Part shown: piece after piece, positions 8,231 through 16,421 of the stretch
Layout: each line of letters begins with the position of its first letter
Numbering within the stretch: position 1 is the first letter of the stretch
DNA from: an uncultured Oscillospiraceae bacterium
Lineage (GTDB): Bacteria; Bacillota; Clostridia; Oscillospirales; Oscillospiraceae
Assembly: GCA_934574095.1 (NCBI GenBank)
Contig: CAKTMW010000003.1
Coordinates: 1 to 64,000 of the forward strand
Length of the DNA: 64,000 nucleotides
Reading direction: 5' to 3'
Translations under genes and position numbers: made by a program
The notes under the pieces: model-generated
Told to the model about the DNA's origin: nothing
What the model saw: only the letters and a program-made list of their open reading frames with translations
Databases searched by the model: none

Positions 8231-8306
8231 TGGTGGACCTGAAGGGATTCGAACCCTCGACCTCTCGGATGCGAACCGAACGCTCTCCCAGCTGAGCTAC
8301 AAGCCC
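8231..8306 (-). tRNA. tRNA-Ala (anticodon CGC)
   Basis: On the minus strand the acceptor stem GGGCTTG pairs with CAGGTCC (two G-U pairs). The anticodon loop is TTCGCAT, giving CGC for the alanine codon GCG, and the T loop is TTCGAAT. CCA is encoded. Its promoter is separated from it by a 5' tRNA fragment. Confidence 0.9.
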
Positions 8307-8341
8307 GAATATGAAGTTGTATGGTTGCGGTATGTCAGGCC

Positions 8342-8367
8342 CGCTCTCCCAGTTGAGCTACAAGCCC
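8342..8367 (-). pseudogene. Duplicated 5' fragment of tRNA-Ala
   Basis: These 26 bases repeat the first 26 bases of the neighbouring tRNA-Ala (acceptor 5' strand and D arm) with a single change, then diverge. The fragment sits between the promoter and the complete tRNA. Confidence 0.75.
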
Positions 8368-8377
8368 GTACCCTTAC

Positions 8378-8405
8378 ATTATACACAGATTTTCCGAAAA
8401 AGCAA
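8378..8405 (-). promoter_or_regulatory. Promoter for the tRNA-Ala unit
   Basis: On the minus strand TTGCTT (8405-8400) and TATAAT (8383-8378) are 16 bases apart, about 10 bases before the tRNA fragment. Confidence 0.65.
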
Positions 8406-8454
8406 GAGGAAAAATTCATTAAGTGCAGCTTATGTCGACTATTAAAAATTGGCA

Positions 8455-8484
8455 TTTTACTTATGCATTCCCGTCTGATATAAT
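8455..8484 (+). promoter_or_regulatory. Promoter for the F420-ligase-like gene
   Basis: A clear TATAAT (8479-8484) lies 46 bases before the start codon. The -35 is weak (TTTTAC at 8455-8460, spacer 18). Confidence 0.5.
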
Positions 8485-8529
8485 AAAGTGCAAAACGCAA
8501 TTGACACGAATGGGAAAGGATATGGGAAT

Positions 8530-9726
8530 ATGAGAACGTTGGGAACTGTTGTACGGGGCGTGCGCGCGCCCATTTTCCGCCAGGGCGACGACGCCGTGGC
8601 CGTCACTGTGGATACCGTGCTGAACGCACTTCGGGAGAACGGCATCCAGGCTCACGACAAGGACGTGGTGGCCATCACCGAGTCCGTGGTGGCCCGCTGC
8701 CAGGGCAACTACGCCACCGTGGCCCAGATCAGCGCCGACGTCCGGGCCAAGACCGGCGGCGAGACCGTTGGCGTCACGTTCCCCATTCTCAGCCGCAACC
8801 GCTTCTCCTTGCTGCTGGAGGGCATCGCCGGCGGCTGCAAGAAGGTGGTGCTGATGCTCAGCTATCCCTCCGACGAGGTGGGCAACCATCTGGTGTCCAT
8901 GGACCAGCTGGACGAGGCGGGCATCGACCCCTGGCACGACGTGCTGGACCTGAAGCGCTTCCGTGACGCCTTCGGCGCGGTGATCCACCCCTTCACCGGC
9001 GTGGACTATGTGGACTACTACAAGTCCATCATCGAGAAAGCCGGAGCCCAGGCGGAGATCGTGTTCGCCAACCGGGTGCAGGCGGTGCTGGACTACACCG
9101 ACACCGTCATCTGCTGCGACATCCACACCCGCGCACGCAGCAAGCGTCTGCTGAAGGCCGCCGGGGCAAAGGCAGTGCTGGGTCTGGACGACCTGCTGAC
9201 CGCCCCTGTGGACGGCAGCGGCTACAACCCCCAGTACGGCCTGCTGGGCAGCAACAAGGCCGACGACGAACGCATCAAGCTGTTCCCCCGCGACGCCATG
9301 GCGGTGGCCGAGGGTATCGGCAAGGCCATGAGCGAGGCCACCGGCAAGCAGATCGAGGCCATGGTCTACGGCGACGGCGCTTTCAAGGACCCCGCCGGAA
9401 AGATTTGGGAGCTGGCCGACCCCGTGGTGGCCCCCGGCTACACCGCCGGTCTCATCGGCACCCCTAACGAGCTGAAGCTGAAGTACCTGGCCGACCACGA
9501 CTTCGGCGACCTGACCGGCGAGGCGCTGCAAAAGGCCGTGGCCGAGAAAATTCGCCAGAAGGACGCCAAGGTGAGCCTGGTGGGCAATATGGTGTCCGAG
9601 GGTACCACCCCCCGCAACCTCACCGACCTGATCGGCTCCCTGTGCGACCTGACCTCCGGCAGCGGCGACAAGGGCACCCCCATCATCTACATCCAGGGGT
9701 ATTTCGACAACTACACCAACGAGTGA
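8530..9726 (+). CDS. Coenzyme F420-0:L-glutamate ligase domain protein
   Basis: This 398-residue protein resembles the CofE/F420-0:gamma-glutamyl ligase family, which adds glutamate to a phospho-lactate acceptor using GTP. The family is visible in TRTLGTVVRGVRAPI-like N-terminal sequence, the DKDVVAITESVVAR block and a later region with VFANRVQAVLDY. It is longer than archaeal CofE (about 250 residues) and belongs to the stand-alone form common in Firmicutes that do not make F420, so its true substrate is unknown. The ATG at 8530 has an AAAGGAT site upstream. A promoter and a strong terminator make it a single-gene unit. Confidence 0.7.
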   Translation: MRTLGTVVRGVRAPIFRQGDDAVAVTVDTVLNALRENGIQAHDKDVVAITESVVARCQGNYATVAQISADVRAKTGGETVGVTFPILSRNRFSLLLEGIAGGCKKVVLMLSYPSDEVGNHLVSMDQLDEAGIDPWHDVLDLKRFRDAFGAVIHPFTGVDYVDYYKSIIEKAGAQAEIVFANRVQAVLDYTDTVICCDIHTRARSKRLLKAAGAKAVLGLDDLLTAPVDGSGYNPQYGLLGSNKADDERIKLFPRDAMAVAEGIGKAMSEATGKQIEAMVYGDGAFKDPAGKIWELADPVVAPGYTAGLIGTPNELKLKYLADHDFGDLTGEALQKAVAEKIRQKDAKVSLVGNMVSEGTTPRNLTDLIGSLCDLTSGSGDKGTPIIYIQGYFDNYTNE

Positions 9727-9732
9727 ACCACA

Positions 9733-9762
9733 GCGGCCCGCCCTCCGGCGGGCCGCTTTTTT
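9733..9762 (+). terminator. Terminator of the F420-ligase-like gene
   Basis: GCGGCCCGCC and GGCGGGCCGC form a perfect GC-rich stem with a CTCC loop and a run of six T. Confidence 0.92.
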
Positions 9763-9808
9763 GATAGACACGGGAACATTTTTCCTGCGGCTCTCGTCAA
9801 AATAGTAC

Positions 9809-9836
9809 TTGCATTGCAGGAAAAACGCGCTATACT
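9809..9836 (+). promoter_or_regulatory. Promoter for the DUF4358-like lipoprotein
   Basis: TTGCAT (9809-9814) and TATACT (9831-9836) are spaced by 16 bases, 54 bases before the start codon. Confidence 0.6.
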
Positions 9837-9890
9837 TGTCGCGGGCATCAGGAAGACGCCTTTGCGAAAGAAAAGAAAGGAAGGATCAAG

Positions 9891-10403
9891 ATGAAGAAAT
9901 TGCTTTGTGTATTGCTGGCCGCCGTGATGGTGCTGGCCCTGGCCGCCTGCGGCGGCGGAAACGGCACCCCCGCCGGGGACAGCAGCGATCCCCAGCAGGA
10001 CCAGCAGGCCCAGTCCGTGGACCTGAAGCAGGTGGCGGCGGACGCCGTGGCCGCCCTGGGCGACGAGTACCCCATGTTCCCGGTGGAGGAGGCCGACCAG
10101 CTGGAGAGTCTCTATCCCGGCCTGACCGCCGTGGAGACCAAGCAACTGGTGGCCTATCAGCCGCCGGTGTCCGGCTTCGGCTGTGAGCTGGCCATGGCGG
10201 AGGTAGCCAACGCCGCCGACGCCGAGACCGTCCGCGCCATCTTCCAGCAGCGGGTGGACAGCATCGCCAACGACACCGCCTATCCGGAGAACGCCCCCGC
10301 CTGGAAGAACAACTCCGCCGTCACCGTCAACGGCAATTACGTGGTGCTGGGCGTCCTGCCGGAGGGCACGGAGCTGCCCGCCGCCTTCAGAGCGGTGTTT
10401 TAA
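9891..10403 (+). CDS. DUF4358-type lipoprotein
   Basis: The product has 170 residues and starts with a lipoprotein signal peptide (MKKLLCVLLAAVMVLALAAC, lipidated Cys at 20) and a Gly/Ser/Gln linker. The rest, with LYPGLTAVETKQLVAYQP and NNSAVTVNGNYVVLG, fits the DUF4358 family of small clostridial lipoproteins, whose function is unknown. GAAAGGAAGGATC provides the ribosome binding site. It is probably anchored outside the cytoplasmic membrane. It has its own promoter and is followed by a repeat and a bidirectional terminator facing the FAD enzyme gene. Confidence 0.68.
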   Translation: MKKLLCVLLAAVMVLALAACGGGNGTPAGDSSDPQQDQQAQSVDLKQVAADAVAALGDEYPMFPVEEADQLESLYPGLTAVETKQLVAYQPPVSGFGCELAMAEVANAADAETVRAIFQQRVDSIANDTAYPENAPAWKNNSAVTVNGNYVVLGVLPEGTELPAAFRAVF

Positions 10404-10427
10404 GGCTGCCCGCCGGTATTCCCATCA

Positions 10428-10508
10428 TGCCGCCTGCGGCGGCATGATGGAAATTGTGCCGCAAAGCGGCACACCTCAATTTTTCATTCTTCACTCTTCA
10501 CTCTTCTC
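10428..10508. repeat. CGGCGGCAT-type intergenic repeat
   Basis: TGCCGCCTGCGGCGGCA and GTGCCGCAAAGCGGCAC hairpins are followed by the TTTTTCATTCTTCACTC tract. The same set recurs near 14780, 46815, 47360, 51421 and 53490. Confidence 0.7.
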
Positions 10509-10512
10509 TGCA

Positions 10513-10541
10513 AAAAAAGAGAGCCTTACGGCTCTCTTTTT
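10513..10541. terminator. Bidirectional terminator
   Basis: AAAAAGAGAGCC, loop TTAC, GGCTCTCTTTTT sits between two convergent genes and has T runs on both strands. Confidence 0.88.
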
Positions 10542-10544
10542 GCT

Positions 10545-11924
10545 TTATTCCTCGTTCTCCGCCAGATACCGGGCCACGAAGATGCCGCTGGCGCTGGCGT
10601 GGGACAGGGAGTGGGTGACGCCGCTGCCGTCGCCGATGACGAACAGACCCTTGTGGGGCGTCTCCAGATGCTCGTCCAGCGCCACCTCCATGTTGTAGAA
10701 CTTCACCTCCACGCCGTACAGCAGCGTGTCGTCGCTGGCGGTGCCGGGTGCGATCTTGTCCAGGGCGTAGATCATCTCGATGATGCCGTCCAGAATGCGC
10801 TTGGGCATCACCAGGCTCAAATCGCCGGGGGTGGCGGCCAGCGTGGGGGTCATGAAGCCCTTTTCAATGCGCTTGGGCGTACTGCGCTGGCCCCGGATCA
10901 GGTCGCCGAACCGCTGGACGATGACGCCGCCGCCCAACATATTGCTGAGCCGTGCGATGCTCTCGCCGTAGCCGTTGCTGTCCCGGAACGGCTCGGTAAA
11001 ATGCTTGGACACCAGCAGGGCGAAGTTGGTGTTCTCGGTGTGCAGGGCCGGGTCCTCATAGCTGTGGCCGTTGACGGTGACGATGCCGTTGGTGTTCTCG
11101 TTGACCACCGCGCCCTTGGGGTTCATGCAGAAGGTGCGCACCTTGTCCTGATACTTCTCGGTCTTATAGACGATCTTGCTCTCGTACAACTCGTCGGTGA
11201 TGGGGGCGAACACCTCGGCGGGCAGCTCCACCCGGACGCCGATGTCCACGCGGTTGGACTTGGTGGGGATGTTCAAGTCCTCACACACCGTCTCCATCCA
11301 CTTGCTGCCGCTGCGGCCCACGGAGATGATGCACTTGCGGCCCCGGAAAGCGCCCTTTTCGGTCTCGGCCTCGTACAGGCCGTCAGGGGTGATGGTCAGG
11401 GCCTTCACCGGTGTCAGGAAGTGGAAGTCCACCTTGTCCTTCAGCTGGGCGTAGAGGTTTTCCAGCACCTTGTAGTTGATATCCGTGCCCAGATGGCGAA
11501 CGGAAGCGTCCAGCAGGTGCAGGTTGTTCTGCAAACACAGCCGCTTGAAGCCGCTGTCGGCGGTGGAGTACAGCTTGGTGCCCGCGCCGCCGTTCTGCAT
11601 ATTGATATCGTCCACATAGCGCATCAGGTCCATGGCCTGCTGCTTGCCGATATACTCATACAGCGTGCCGCCGAAGGCGTTGGTGAGGTTATACTTGCCG
11701 TCGGAGAACGCGCCGGCGCCGCCGAAGCCGTTCATGATGGCGCAGGTCTTGCAGTGGATGCAGGACTTCACCTTCACGCCGTCGATGGGGCAATGGCGCT
11801 TTTCCAGCGGATTGCCCGCCTCCAGCACGGCCACCTTCCACTCCGGCTTGCGCTGCACCAGCTCATAGGCGGAGAAAATGCCGCCGGGGCCTGCGCCGAT
11901 GATGATCACGTCGTATTGGTTCAT
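10545..11924 (-). CDS. FAD-dependent oxidoreductase (COG2509-like)
   Basis: This 459-residue protein starts with a Rossmann dinucleotide motif GAGPGG at residues 10-15, followed by the acidic end of strand 2 (VLEAG). A Cys-rich stretch (CIHCKTC) and GFGGAGAFSDGKYN follow, and a second FAD-binding GDGSGVTHSLSHASASG segment lies near the C-terminus. This arrangement fits the uncharacterised FAD-dependent dehydrogenases of COG2509. The substrate is unknown; a soluble cytoplasmic enzyme is expected. The downstream neighbour on the plus strand is convergent. Upstream, prmA and mnmE point the same way with a 33-base gap, so the three may be co-transcribed. Confidence 0.72.
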   Translation of the reverse strand: MNQYDVIIIGAGPGGIFSAYELVQRKPEWKVAVLEAGNPLEKRHCPIDGVKVKSCIHCKTCAIMNGFGGAGAFSDGKYNLTNAFGGTLYEYIGKQQAMDLMRYVDDINMQNGGAGTKLYSTADSGFKRLCLQNNLHLLDASVRHLGTDINYKVLENLYAQLKDKVDFHFLTPVKALTITPDGLYEAETEKGAFRGRKCIISVGRSGSKWMETVCEDLNIPTKSNRVDIGVRVELPAEVFAPITDELYESKIVYKTEKYQDKVRTFCMNPKGAVVNENTNGIVTVNGHSYEDPALHTENTNFALLVSKHFTEPFRDSNGYGESIARLSNMLGGGVIVQRFGDLIRGQRSTPKRIEKGFMTPTLAATPGDLSLVMPKRILDGIIEMIYALDKIAPGTASDDTLLYGVEVKFYNMEVALDEHLETPHKGLFVIGDGSGVTHSLSHASASGIFVARYLAENEE

Positions 11925-11957
11925 GAGAAAAGCCTCCTCTCGTCACTCGCGCCGCCG

Positions 11958-12911
11958 TTAGCGGCAGATATAGCAGTACCAGCCCTCGCTGGTGCAGGAT
12001 TCCACAATGTTCCACCCGGCGGCCACCAACGCGGCGGCCACCTCGTCGGCCCGGTCGTCGATGATGCCAGAGGTCAGGAACCAGCCGTCCTCCTTCAGGA
12101 AGTGCCGCACCTGGGGCGCCAGGGAGATGATGACGTCCGCCACGATGTTGGCCACCACCACATCATAGCCTGTGCCGATGGCATCGCGCAGCGGGCCTTC
12201 TTTTGTGGCGTCGCCCTGCCGCACCATCAGGCGGTCTTTGCCGATGCCGTTCAGCGCAGCGTTTTCATAGGCCACGTCGATGCACTTCTCGTCAATGTCG
12301 CAGGCGAAGGCGGTCTTTGCGCCAAGCCGCAGTGCGGCGATGGACAGAATGCCGCTGCCGCAGCCCAAATCCAGCACCTTCTCGCCGCCGTGGATGCGGC
12401 TCTCCAGCGCCGTCAGGCACAACCGGGTGGTGGCGTGGCTGCCGGTGCCGAAGGTGAGGCCCGGATTCAGCGTCAGCGTCACGCGATCCTTTGCTTCGGC
12501 CTGCTCCCACGCGGGGATCACCAGCAGCCGCTCCCCGATCTCCATGGGCTTATAGAACTGCTTCCAGTTGTTCTCCCAGTCCTCGTCCTTCACGTTTTCC
12601 ATGGTCAGCAGCAGCGGCGCGTACTCCGGATGCTTCTGCTTCATGGCGTGCATGGCCATGCGGATGGCGGCGATGACGCTGTACCCCGCCGGGGAGTTCT
12701 CCACATAGAAGGTCACACGGCAGAGGTTTTCCTTCTCCTTCACCAGCGTCTCGTCCACATAGTCCCAATAGGCCTGATTGTGGGCCATAAAGTCCTGAAA
12801 GTCCCGCTGATCGTCGATGATCACGCCGGTAACGCCCTGCTCTTCCAGCATCTCCGTCACCGGATCGATGCCGGCGGGGGCGGTGTCGATCTTCAATTCC
12901 AGCCAGTCCAT
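11958..12911 (-). CDS. prmA: Ribosomal protein L11 methyltransferase
   Basis: The 317-residue product is a SAM-dependent methyltransferase that trimethylates ribosomal protein L11. The SAM-binding motif I is LDLGCGSGILSIAALRLGA, preceded by the family block LTLNPGLTFGTGSHATTRLCL and followed by the NIVADVI motif (post-I/IV region). Its length matches PrmA. The gene starts 8 bases after the mnmE stop codon, so the two are almost certainly one transcript; a CTCC ribosome-binding complement lies in that gap. It acts on free L11 or assembling ribosomes in the cytoplasm. Confidence 0.9.
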   Translation of the reverse strand: MDWLELKIDTAPAGIDPVTEMLEEQGVTGVIIDDQRDFQDFMAHNQAYWDYVDETLVKEKENLCRVTFYVENSPAGYSVIAAIRMAMHAMKQKHPEYAPLLLTMENVKDEDWENNWKQFYKPMEIGERLLVIPAWEQAEAKDRVTLTLNPGLTFGTGSHATTRLCLTALESRIHGGEKVLDLGCGSGILSIAALRLGAKTAFACDIDEKCIDVAYENAALNGIGKDRLMVRQGDATKEGPLRDAIGTGYDVVVANIVADVIISLAPQVRHFLKEDGWFLTSGIIDDRADEVAAALVAAGWNIVESCTSEGWYCYICR

Positions 12912-12918
12912 AGTCTCC

Positions 12919-14286
12919 TCACTTTCCCACGCAGAACCGGGAAAAGATGGTGTCCACCAGATCCTCCCGGATGTGTTTTCCGTTCAATTCGCCCAGGGCC
13001 TCCAGCGCGCCCTCCGCGTCCGTCAGCACCACGTCCGGCGTCATGCCGATCCGCAGGGAGGACAGCGCGCTTCTGACGCAGCCCAGCGCCCGGTCCACGG
13101 CGTCGGCCTGGCGGGCGTTGGTCAGCAGCTGGCCCTGAGGCTCGCCCCCGGAGGGGTACAGCGCCCCGATGGCTTGGCACAGCGCCGCCATGCCCTCGCC
13201 GGTCCTGGCGGACACGGCCAGTACGCCGCCGAAGCGCTTCTCCAGCGCCGCCTTGTCCAGCACACAGGGCAGGTCGCTCTTGTTGACCACCGCCAGCCGG
13301 TGGGGCGCACTTTTCGCCACGGCCATGGCCGCTTCGTCCTGCTCATCCAACGGCCGGGAGCCGTCCAGCAGCAGCAGCGCCAGCGAAGCGCCCGCCGCCG
13401 CCTTGCGGCTGCGCTCCACGCCCAGCCGCTCCACGGCGTCCCCCGTCTCCCGGATGCCCGCCGTGTCGGTGAGCCGCAGCAGTACATGGCCCAGCAGCAG
13501 CGATTCCTCCACCGTGTCGCGGGTGGTGCCCGCCACGTCGGTGACGATGGCCCGGTCATAGCCCACCAGCGCGTTCAGAAGGGACGATTTGCCCACGTTG
13601 GGCTTGCCCAGCAGCACCGTGGGGACGCCGTTTTTCAGCACCTGCCCGCGGGAATAGGTGGCCAGCAGGGCATCCAGCTCCCGCTCGCTCCGGGCCAGGG
13701 CCTCCAGCAGATGCTGGCGCTGCACGTCCTCGATGTCCTCGTCGGGGTAGTCCACAATGGCGTAAAACCGGCTGACCACGTCCATCAGCGTGTCGTACAC
13801 CGTCTGGACGGTGCGGCTCAGTACGCCGTCCAACTGTCCGGCGGCGTTGCGGGCGGCCTGGGCCGTCTCCGCATCGATGACGTCCACCACGGCCTCCGCC
13901 TGCATCAGATCCATCCGGCCGTTGAGGAAGGCCCGCTGGGTGAACTCGCCGCCCTTTGCCTGCCGCGCCCCGTGGCTCAGCAGCAGCTTCAGCCCCTCCG
14001 TCAGCACAATGGGCGAGCCGTGACAGTGGAGCTCGGCGCAGTCCTCGCCGGTGTAGCTGTTGGGACCGGGGAACAGGACGCATAGGGCGCTGTCCAGTAC
14101 GCGGCCCTCGCCGTCCAGCAGGTGGCCCAGCACCATGGTGCGGGCGGTCTGCCGGGACATGGGCCTGCCGTTCAGAGGGAAAAATACAGCGTCCAGCACG
14201 GCCTTCGTGTCCGGGCCGCTGAGCCGCAGAATGCCGATGGCGCTGGGCGTCAGCGCCGTGGCGATGGCGGCAATGGTATCTGACAT
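12919..14286 (-). CDS. mnmE: tRNA uridine-5-carboxymethylaminomethyl(34) synthesis GTPase MnmE
   Basis: This 455-residue GTPase works with MnmG to modify the wobble uridine of certain tRNAs. The N-terminal formyl-THF-binding domain starts with DTIAAIATALTPSAIGILRLSG. The inserted G domain shows GKPNVGKSSLL, the switch I region with DVAGTTRDT, and DTAGIRET, and the protein ends with the conserved FCVGK containing the catalytic Cys. The start at 14286 is supported by GGGAGGT 8 bases upstream. In many Firmicutes mnmE lies between jag and mnmG near the origin; here it is about 40 kb away from jag, with prmA downstream and no mnmG in the window. Confidence 0.93.
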   Translation of the reverse strand: MSDTIAAIATALTPSAIGILRLSGPDTKAVLDAVFFPLNGRPMSRQTARTMVLGHLLDGEGRVLDSALCVLFPGPNSYTGEDCAELHCHGSPIVLTEGLKLLLSHGARQAKGGEFTQRAFLNGRMDLMQAEAVVDVIDAETAQAARNAAGQLDGVLSRTVQTVYDTLMDVVSRFYAIVDYPDEDIEDVQRQHLLEALARSERELDALLATYSRGQVLKNGVPTVLLGKPNVGKSSLLNALVGYDRAIVTDVAGTTRDTVEESLLLGHVLLRLTDTAGIRETGDAVERLGVERSRKAAAGASLALLLLDGSRPLDEQDEAAMAVAKSAPHRLAVVNKSDLPCVLDKAALEKRFGGVLAVSARTGEGMAALCQAIGALYPSGGEPQGQLLTNARQADAVDRALGCVRSALSSLRIGMTPDVVLTDAEGALEALGELNGKHIREDLVDTIFSRFCVGK

Positions 14287-14382
14287 GGAGATGACCTCCC
14301 TTTTACGCATAGTCTTACAAATAGCAGTATAGCACAAGAGGAGACAAAAGAAAAGCAGAGGTTTCAAGTAGTAGATATAAGG

Positions 14383-14409
14383 AAAAGCGAACCTTCGCGG
14401 TTCGCTTTT
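14383..14409. terminator. Hairpin AAAAGCGAACC/GGTTCGCTTTT
   Basis: An 11-bp perfect stem with a 5-base loop lies upstream of mnmE and downstream of the gpr region. It could terminate minus-strand transcription arriving from gpr. Confidence 0.55.
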
Positions 14410-14480
14410 AGCTGTTGCAAGAGCCGCGCAAATAACGCGGCGGGTTTCCTGTTACCGCGCGTAGGGGCCGCAGGCGGTTT

Positions 14481-14594
14481 TTATGCTTCTTCCGTCTCCA
14501 CATAGATATCCTCGCAGTCCTGCAAGGCCACGGTCAGCATGGCTCTGGTCAGGAACACCTGCTGGGCCGCACCGCCAAACCGGAAATGAATGAA
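14481..14594 (-). pseudogene. C-terminal gene remnant, family unknown
   Basis: The minus strand encodes about 37 residues of normal, high-quality coding sequence (HFRFGGAAQQVFLTRAML, TVALQDCEDIYVETEEA, stop) with no start codon or ribosome binding site. The upstream side is cut off by a REP module at about 14601. It looks like the surviving end of a gene whose 5' part was removed. Confidence 0.4.
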
Positions 14595-14600
14595 TAAGCT

Positions 14601-14861
14601 GCGTAGGGGCGGGGTTCTACCCCGCCCGCTGTTTATCAAAAATGCCATCGTACACCGACCGGGAGGGGCAGAGCCCCTCCCCTACGCACCGTTTACCGAT
14701 AGGCCGACAGAGTCGTCGGCCCCTACGAAGTCCTACCGTGCCTGTTTGTAGGGCGGCCTGACCACAGGCCGCCGCGTATTTACATTCATGCCGCCTTTGG
14801 CGGCATACCATAACGCTTCACTTTTCTCTTTTCACTCTTCTCTCGCCGCTTTAGCGGCGGC
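14601..14861. repeat. REP-like module cluster upstream of mnmE
   Basis: Consecutive palindromes with GTAGGG/CCCTAC flanks have cores GGGCGGGGTTCTACCCCGCC, GGGAGGGGCAGAGCCCCTCC, GGCCGACAGAGTCGTCGGCC and GGGCGGCCTGACCACAGGCC. A CGGCGGCAT-type repeat and a short GCCGCTTTAGCGGC hairpin follow; the last could terminate gpr. Confidence 0.75.
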
Positions 14862-15731
14862 TTATCCCAGCAGTCCCGTTACGTCCTCCACGCACAGGCC
14901 CTCCTGCAGGGCCAGCGTCACGCCGTAGCCGATCACCCGGCCCAGCTCCCGGACCTTGGCGTCGATATCCCGCGGCGTCAGGAACAGGGGGTCGTCCTCG
15001 TCCTCCGTCCCCAGCAGGCCGGCGGCGATGACGGTGGGCACCCCCAGGGCGATGACCGGAACGCCCAGCGTCTCCGCGTTGATGGCCTTGCGGTGGTTGC
15101 CCACGCCGCTGCCGGGGATCAGTCCCGTATCCCCCAGCTGGATGGTGGCGCACAGCCGGTCGCGGCTGCGGGCGGCCAGCGCGTCGATGACGATGACGGC
15201 GGCGCTGCCGGTGGAGCGGACCGCGCCCCGCAGCAGCTCCAGCGTTTCGATGCCCGTCTCCGCCAGAACGCCGGGGGCCAGGGCCGACACCGGGGTGAAG
15301 CCCCGGAACTGCCGGGGCAGCGAGCGCACCATGTGCCGCGTCACCAGCAAACTCTCCAGCGCCAGAGGCCCCACCGCGTCGGCGGTCATGCAACGGTTGC
15401 CCAGGCCCGCCGCCAGCACGGGGAAATCCGGCCCCGCCTTGGGCAGCAGCGAGCGCACCTCGCAGGCCAGACACTCCGCCGCACGGGCGAAAAACCCCTC
15501 CTCCCGCCGGAAATAGGGCCGCAGGTCGATGGTCACGTACCGGCCCGCCGGTTTGCCCAGCGCCTTTGCCGCCCCCTCGGTGGCGACGCGCACGTCCGTG
15601 ACGCCGTAGCCCCGGCGGGTATACTCCGCCGCCGTGACGCCGTTCAGCCGGGAAATATCGCCCCCCTGCCGCAGTTCCTCTACGTTTTCCAGGGCCAGAT
15701 CGGTGCGGGTGATCCTCATGTTTGTGGTCAC
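14862..15731 (-). CDS. gpr: Spore germination protease (GPR endopeptidase)
   Basis: This 289-residue protein is the aspartic-type protease that degrades small acid-soluble proteins when spores germinate; it is normally made as a zymogen in the forespore. Family blocks include TRTDLALE at the N-terminus, VAAGLGNRCMTADAVGP-like LAAGLGNRCMTADAVGPLA, and SRDRLCATIQLGDTGLIPGSG with VGNHRKAIN. The length is somewhat short of B. subtilis GPR (about 370) but usual for clostridia. The start is uncertain: GTG at 15731 is only one base from GGAG, while ATG at 15719 is 13 bases away. Its presence is the best evidence in the window that the organism can sporulate. Confidence 0.9.
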   Translation of the reverse strand: MTTNMRITRTDLALENVEELRQGGDISRLNGVTAAEYTRRGYGVTDVRVATEGAAKALGKPAGRYVTIDLRPYFRREEGFFARAAECLACEVRSLLPKAGPDFPVLAAGLGNRCMTADAVGPLALESLLVTRHMVRSLPRQFRGFTPVSALAPGVLAETGIETLELLRGAVRSTGSAAVIVIDALAARSRDRLCATIQLGDTGLIPGSGVGNHRKAINAETLGVPVIALGVPTVIAAGLLGTEDEDDPLFLTPRDIDAKVRELGRVIGYGVTLALQEGLCVEDVTGLLG

Positions 15732-15827
15732 GCTCCTTTCAAAAACACAAAATGTTGTGGAAATCCGGCGGTTTTACCGCCCCAAAAAGTTTTCAGTGAA
15801 AAAAAGAGACAAATATTAAAAAAAAGC

Positions 15828-15856
15828 TTGCATTTTCTGGGCAAAGATGCTAAAAT
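15828..15856 (+). promoter_or_regulatory. Promoter for rpsT
   Basis: TTGCAT (15828-15833) and TAAAAT (15851-15856) have a 17-base spacer. The leader of about 50 bases has no obvious structure. Confidence 0.65.
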
Positions 15857-15914
15857 ATCATCCTGCGTGGGACTTTGTGTCTCCGTTAATGTCATAACCG
15901 AGGAGGTGTTTGGT

Positions 15915-16178
15915 TTGCCGAATATCAAGTCTGCTAAGAAGCGTGTTCTGGTGGCAGAGGCGCGCAATGCCCGCAACAAAGCCGAAAAGTCCGCACTGAA
16001 GACTGCTATCAAGAAGTTCGAGGCTGCTGCCGTTGACGGCGATCGCACCGAGGCCGAGGGCACTTACAAGGTGGCGGTCAAGGCCATCGACAAGGCTGCT
16101 GCCAAGGGTTTGATGCACAAGAACAACGCGGCTCACAAGAAGTCCGCTCTGACCCTGAAGCTGAATAAGATCGGTTAA
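15915..16178 (+). CDS. rpsT: 30S ribosomal protein S20
   Basis: This 87-residue, very basic helical protein binds 16S rRNA in the small subunit. The sequence PNIKSAKKRVLVAEARNARN at the start and the C-terminal LMHKNNAAHKKSALTLKLN are diagnostic for S20. The start codon is TTG at 15915, chosen because GAGGAGGT lies 7 bases upstream; the in-frame GTG at 15906 overlaps that site. A rare start codon is common for rpsT and may tune its level. It has its own promoter and terminator. Confidence 0.95.
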   Translation: MPNIKSAKKRVLVAEARNARNKAEKSALKTAIKKFEAAAVDGDRTEAEGTYKVAVKAIDKAAAKGLMHKNNAAHKKSALTLKLNKIG

Positions 16179-16191
16179 CAAACCACATTCG

Positions 16192-16219
16192 ACAGACGTC
16201 CTTCGGACGTCTGTTTTTG
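16192..16219 (+). terminator. Terminator of rpsT
   Basis: ACAGACGTCC and GGACGTCTGT form a perfect stem followed by TTTTTG. A second, weaker copy with GGCGTCCTCCGGACGTC follows at about 16241-16266. Confidence 0.9.
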
Positions 16220-16421
16220 TTTTTCCAATTTGACAAGTAAAGGCGTCCTCCGGACGTCTGTTTTTGTTTCGCGTGGTTTGTTCTGCTCTCTTCCGGTCGC
16301 CGCGCAAAAAGACCGTTTACCATACTGTCATTTTCTCTCCGGTTGCCCTTTTCTGTGCAACGCGCCCCGCATTTTTCCGCAGGGGTAAAGGGCACTGCCC
16401 AAAACAAAGGAGGAATTTACC

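Noticed and set aside
8316-8367. A second complete tRNA (Val-like TGACAT loop) next to tRNA-Ala
   Set aside because: The anticodon stem does not pair and no T arm or acceptor 3' strand exists; only the first 26 bases are tRNA-like.
10599-13076. An 825-codon plus-strand frame opposite the FAD enzyme and prmA
   Set aside because: Shadow of two well-supported minus-strand genes.
15093-15914. A long N-terminal extension of ribosomal protein S20
   Set aside because: It is antisense to gpr and crosses the rpsT promoter; S20 starts at the TTG with a proper ribosome binding site.
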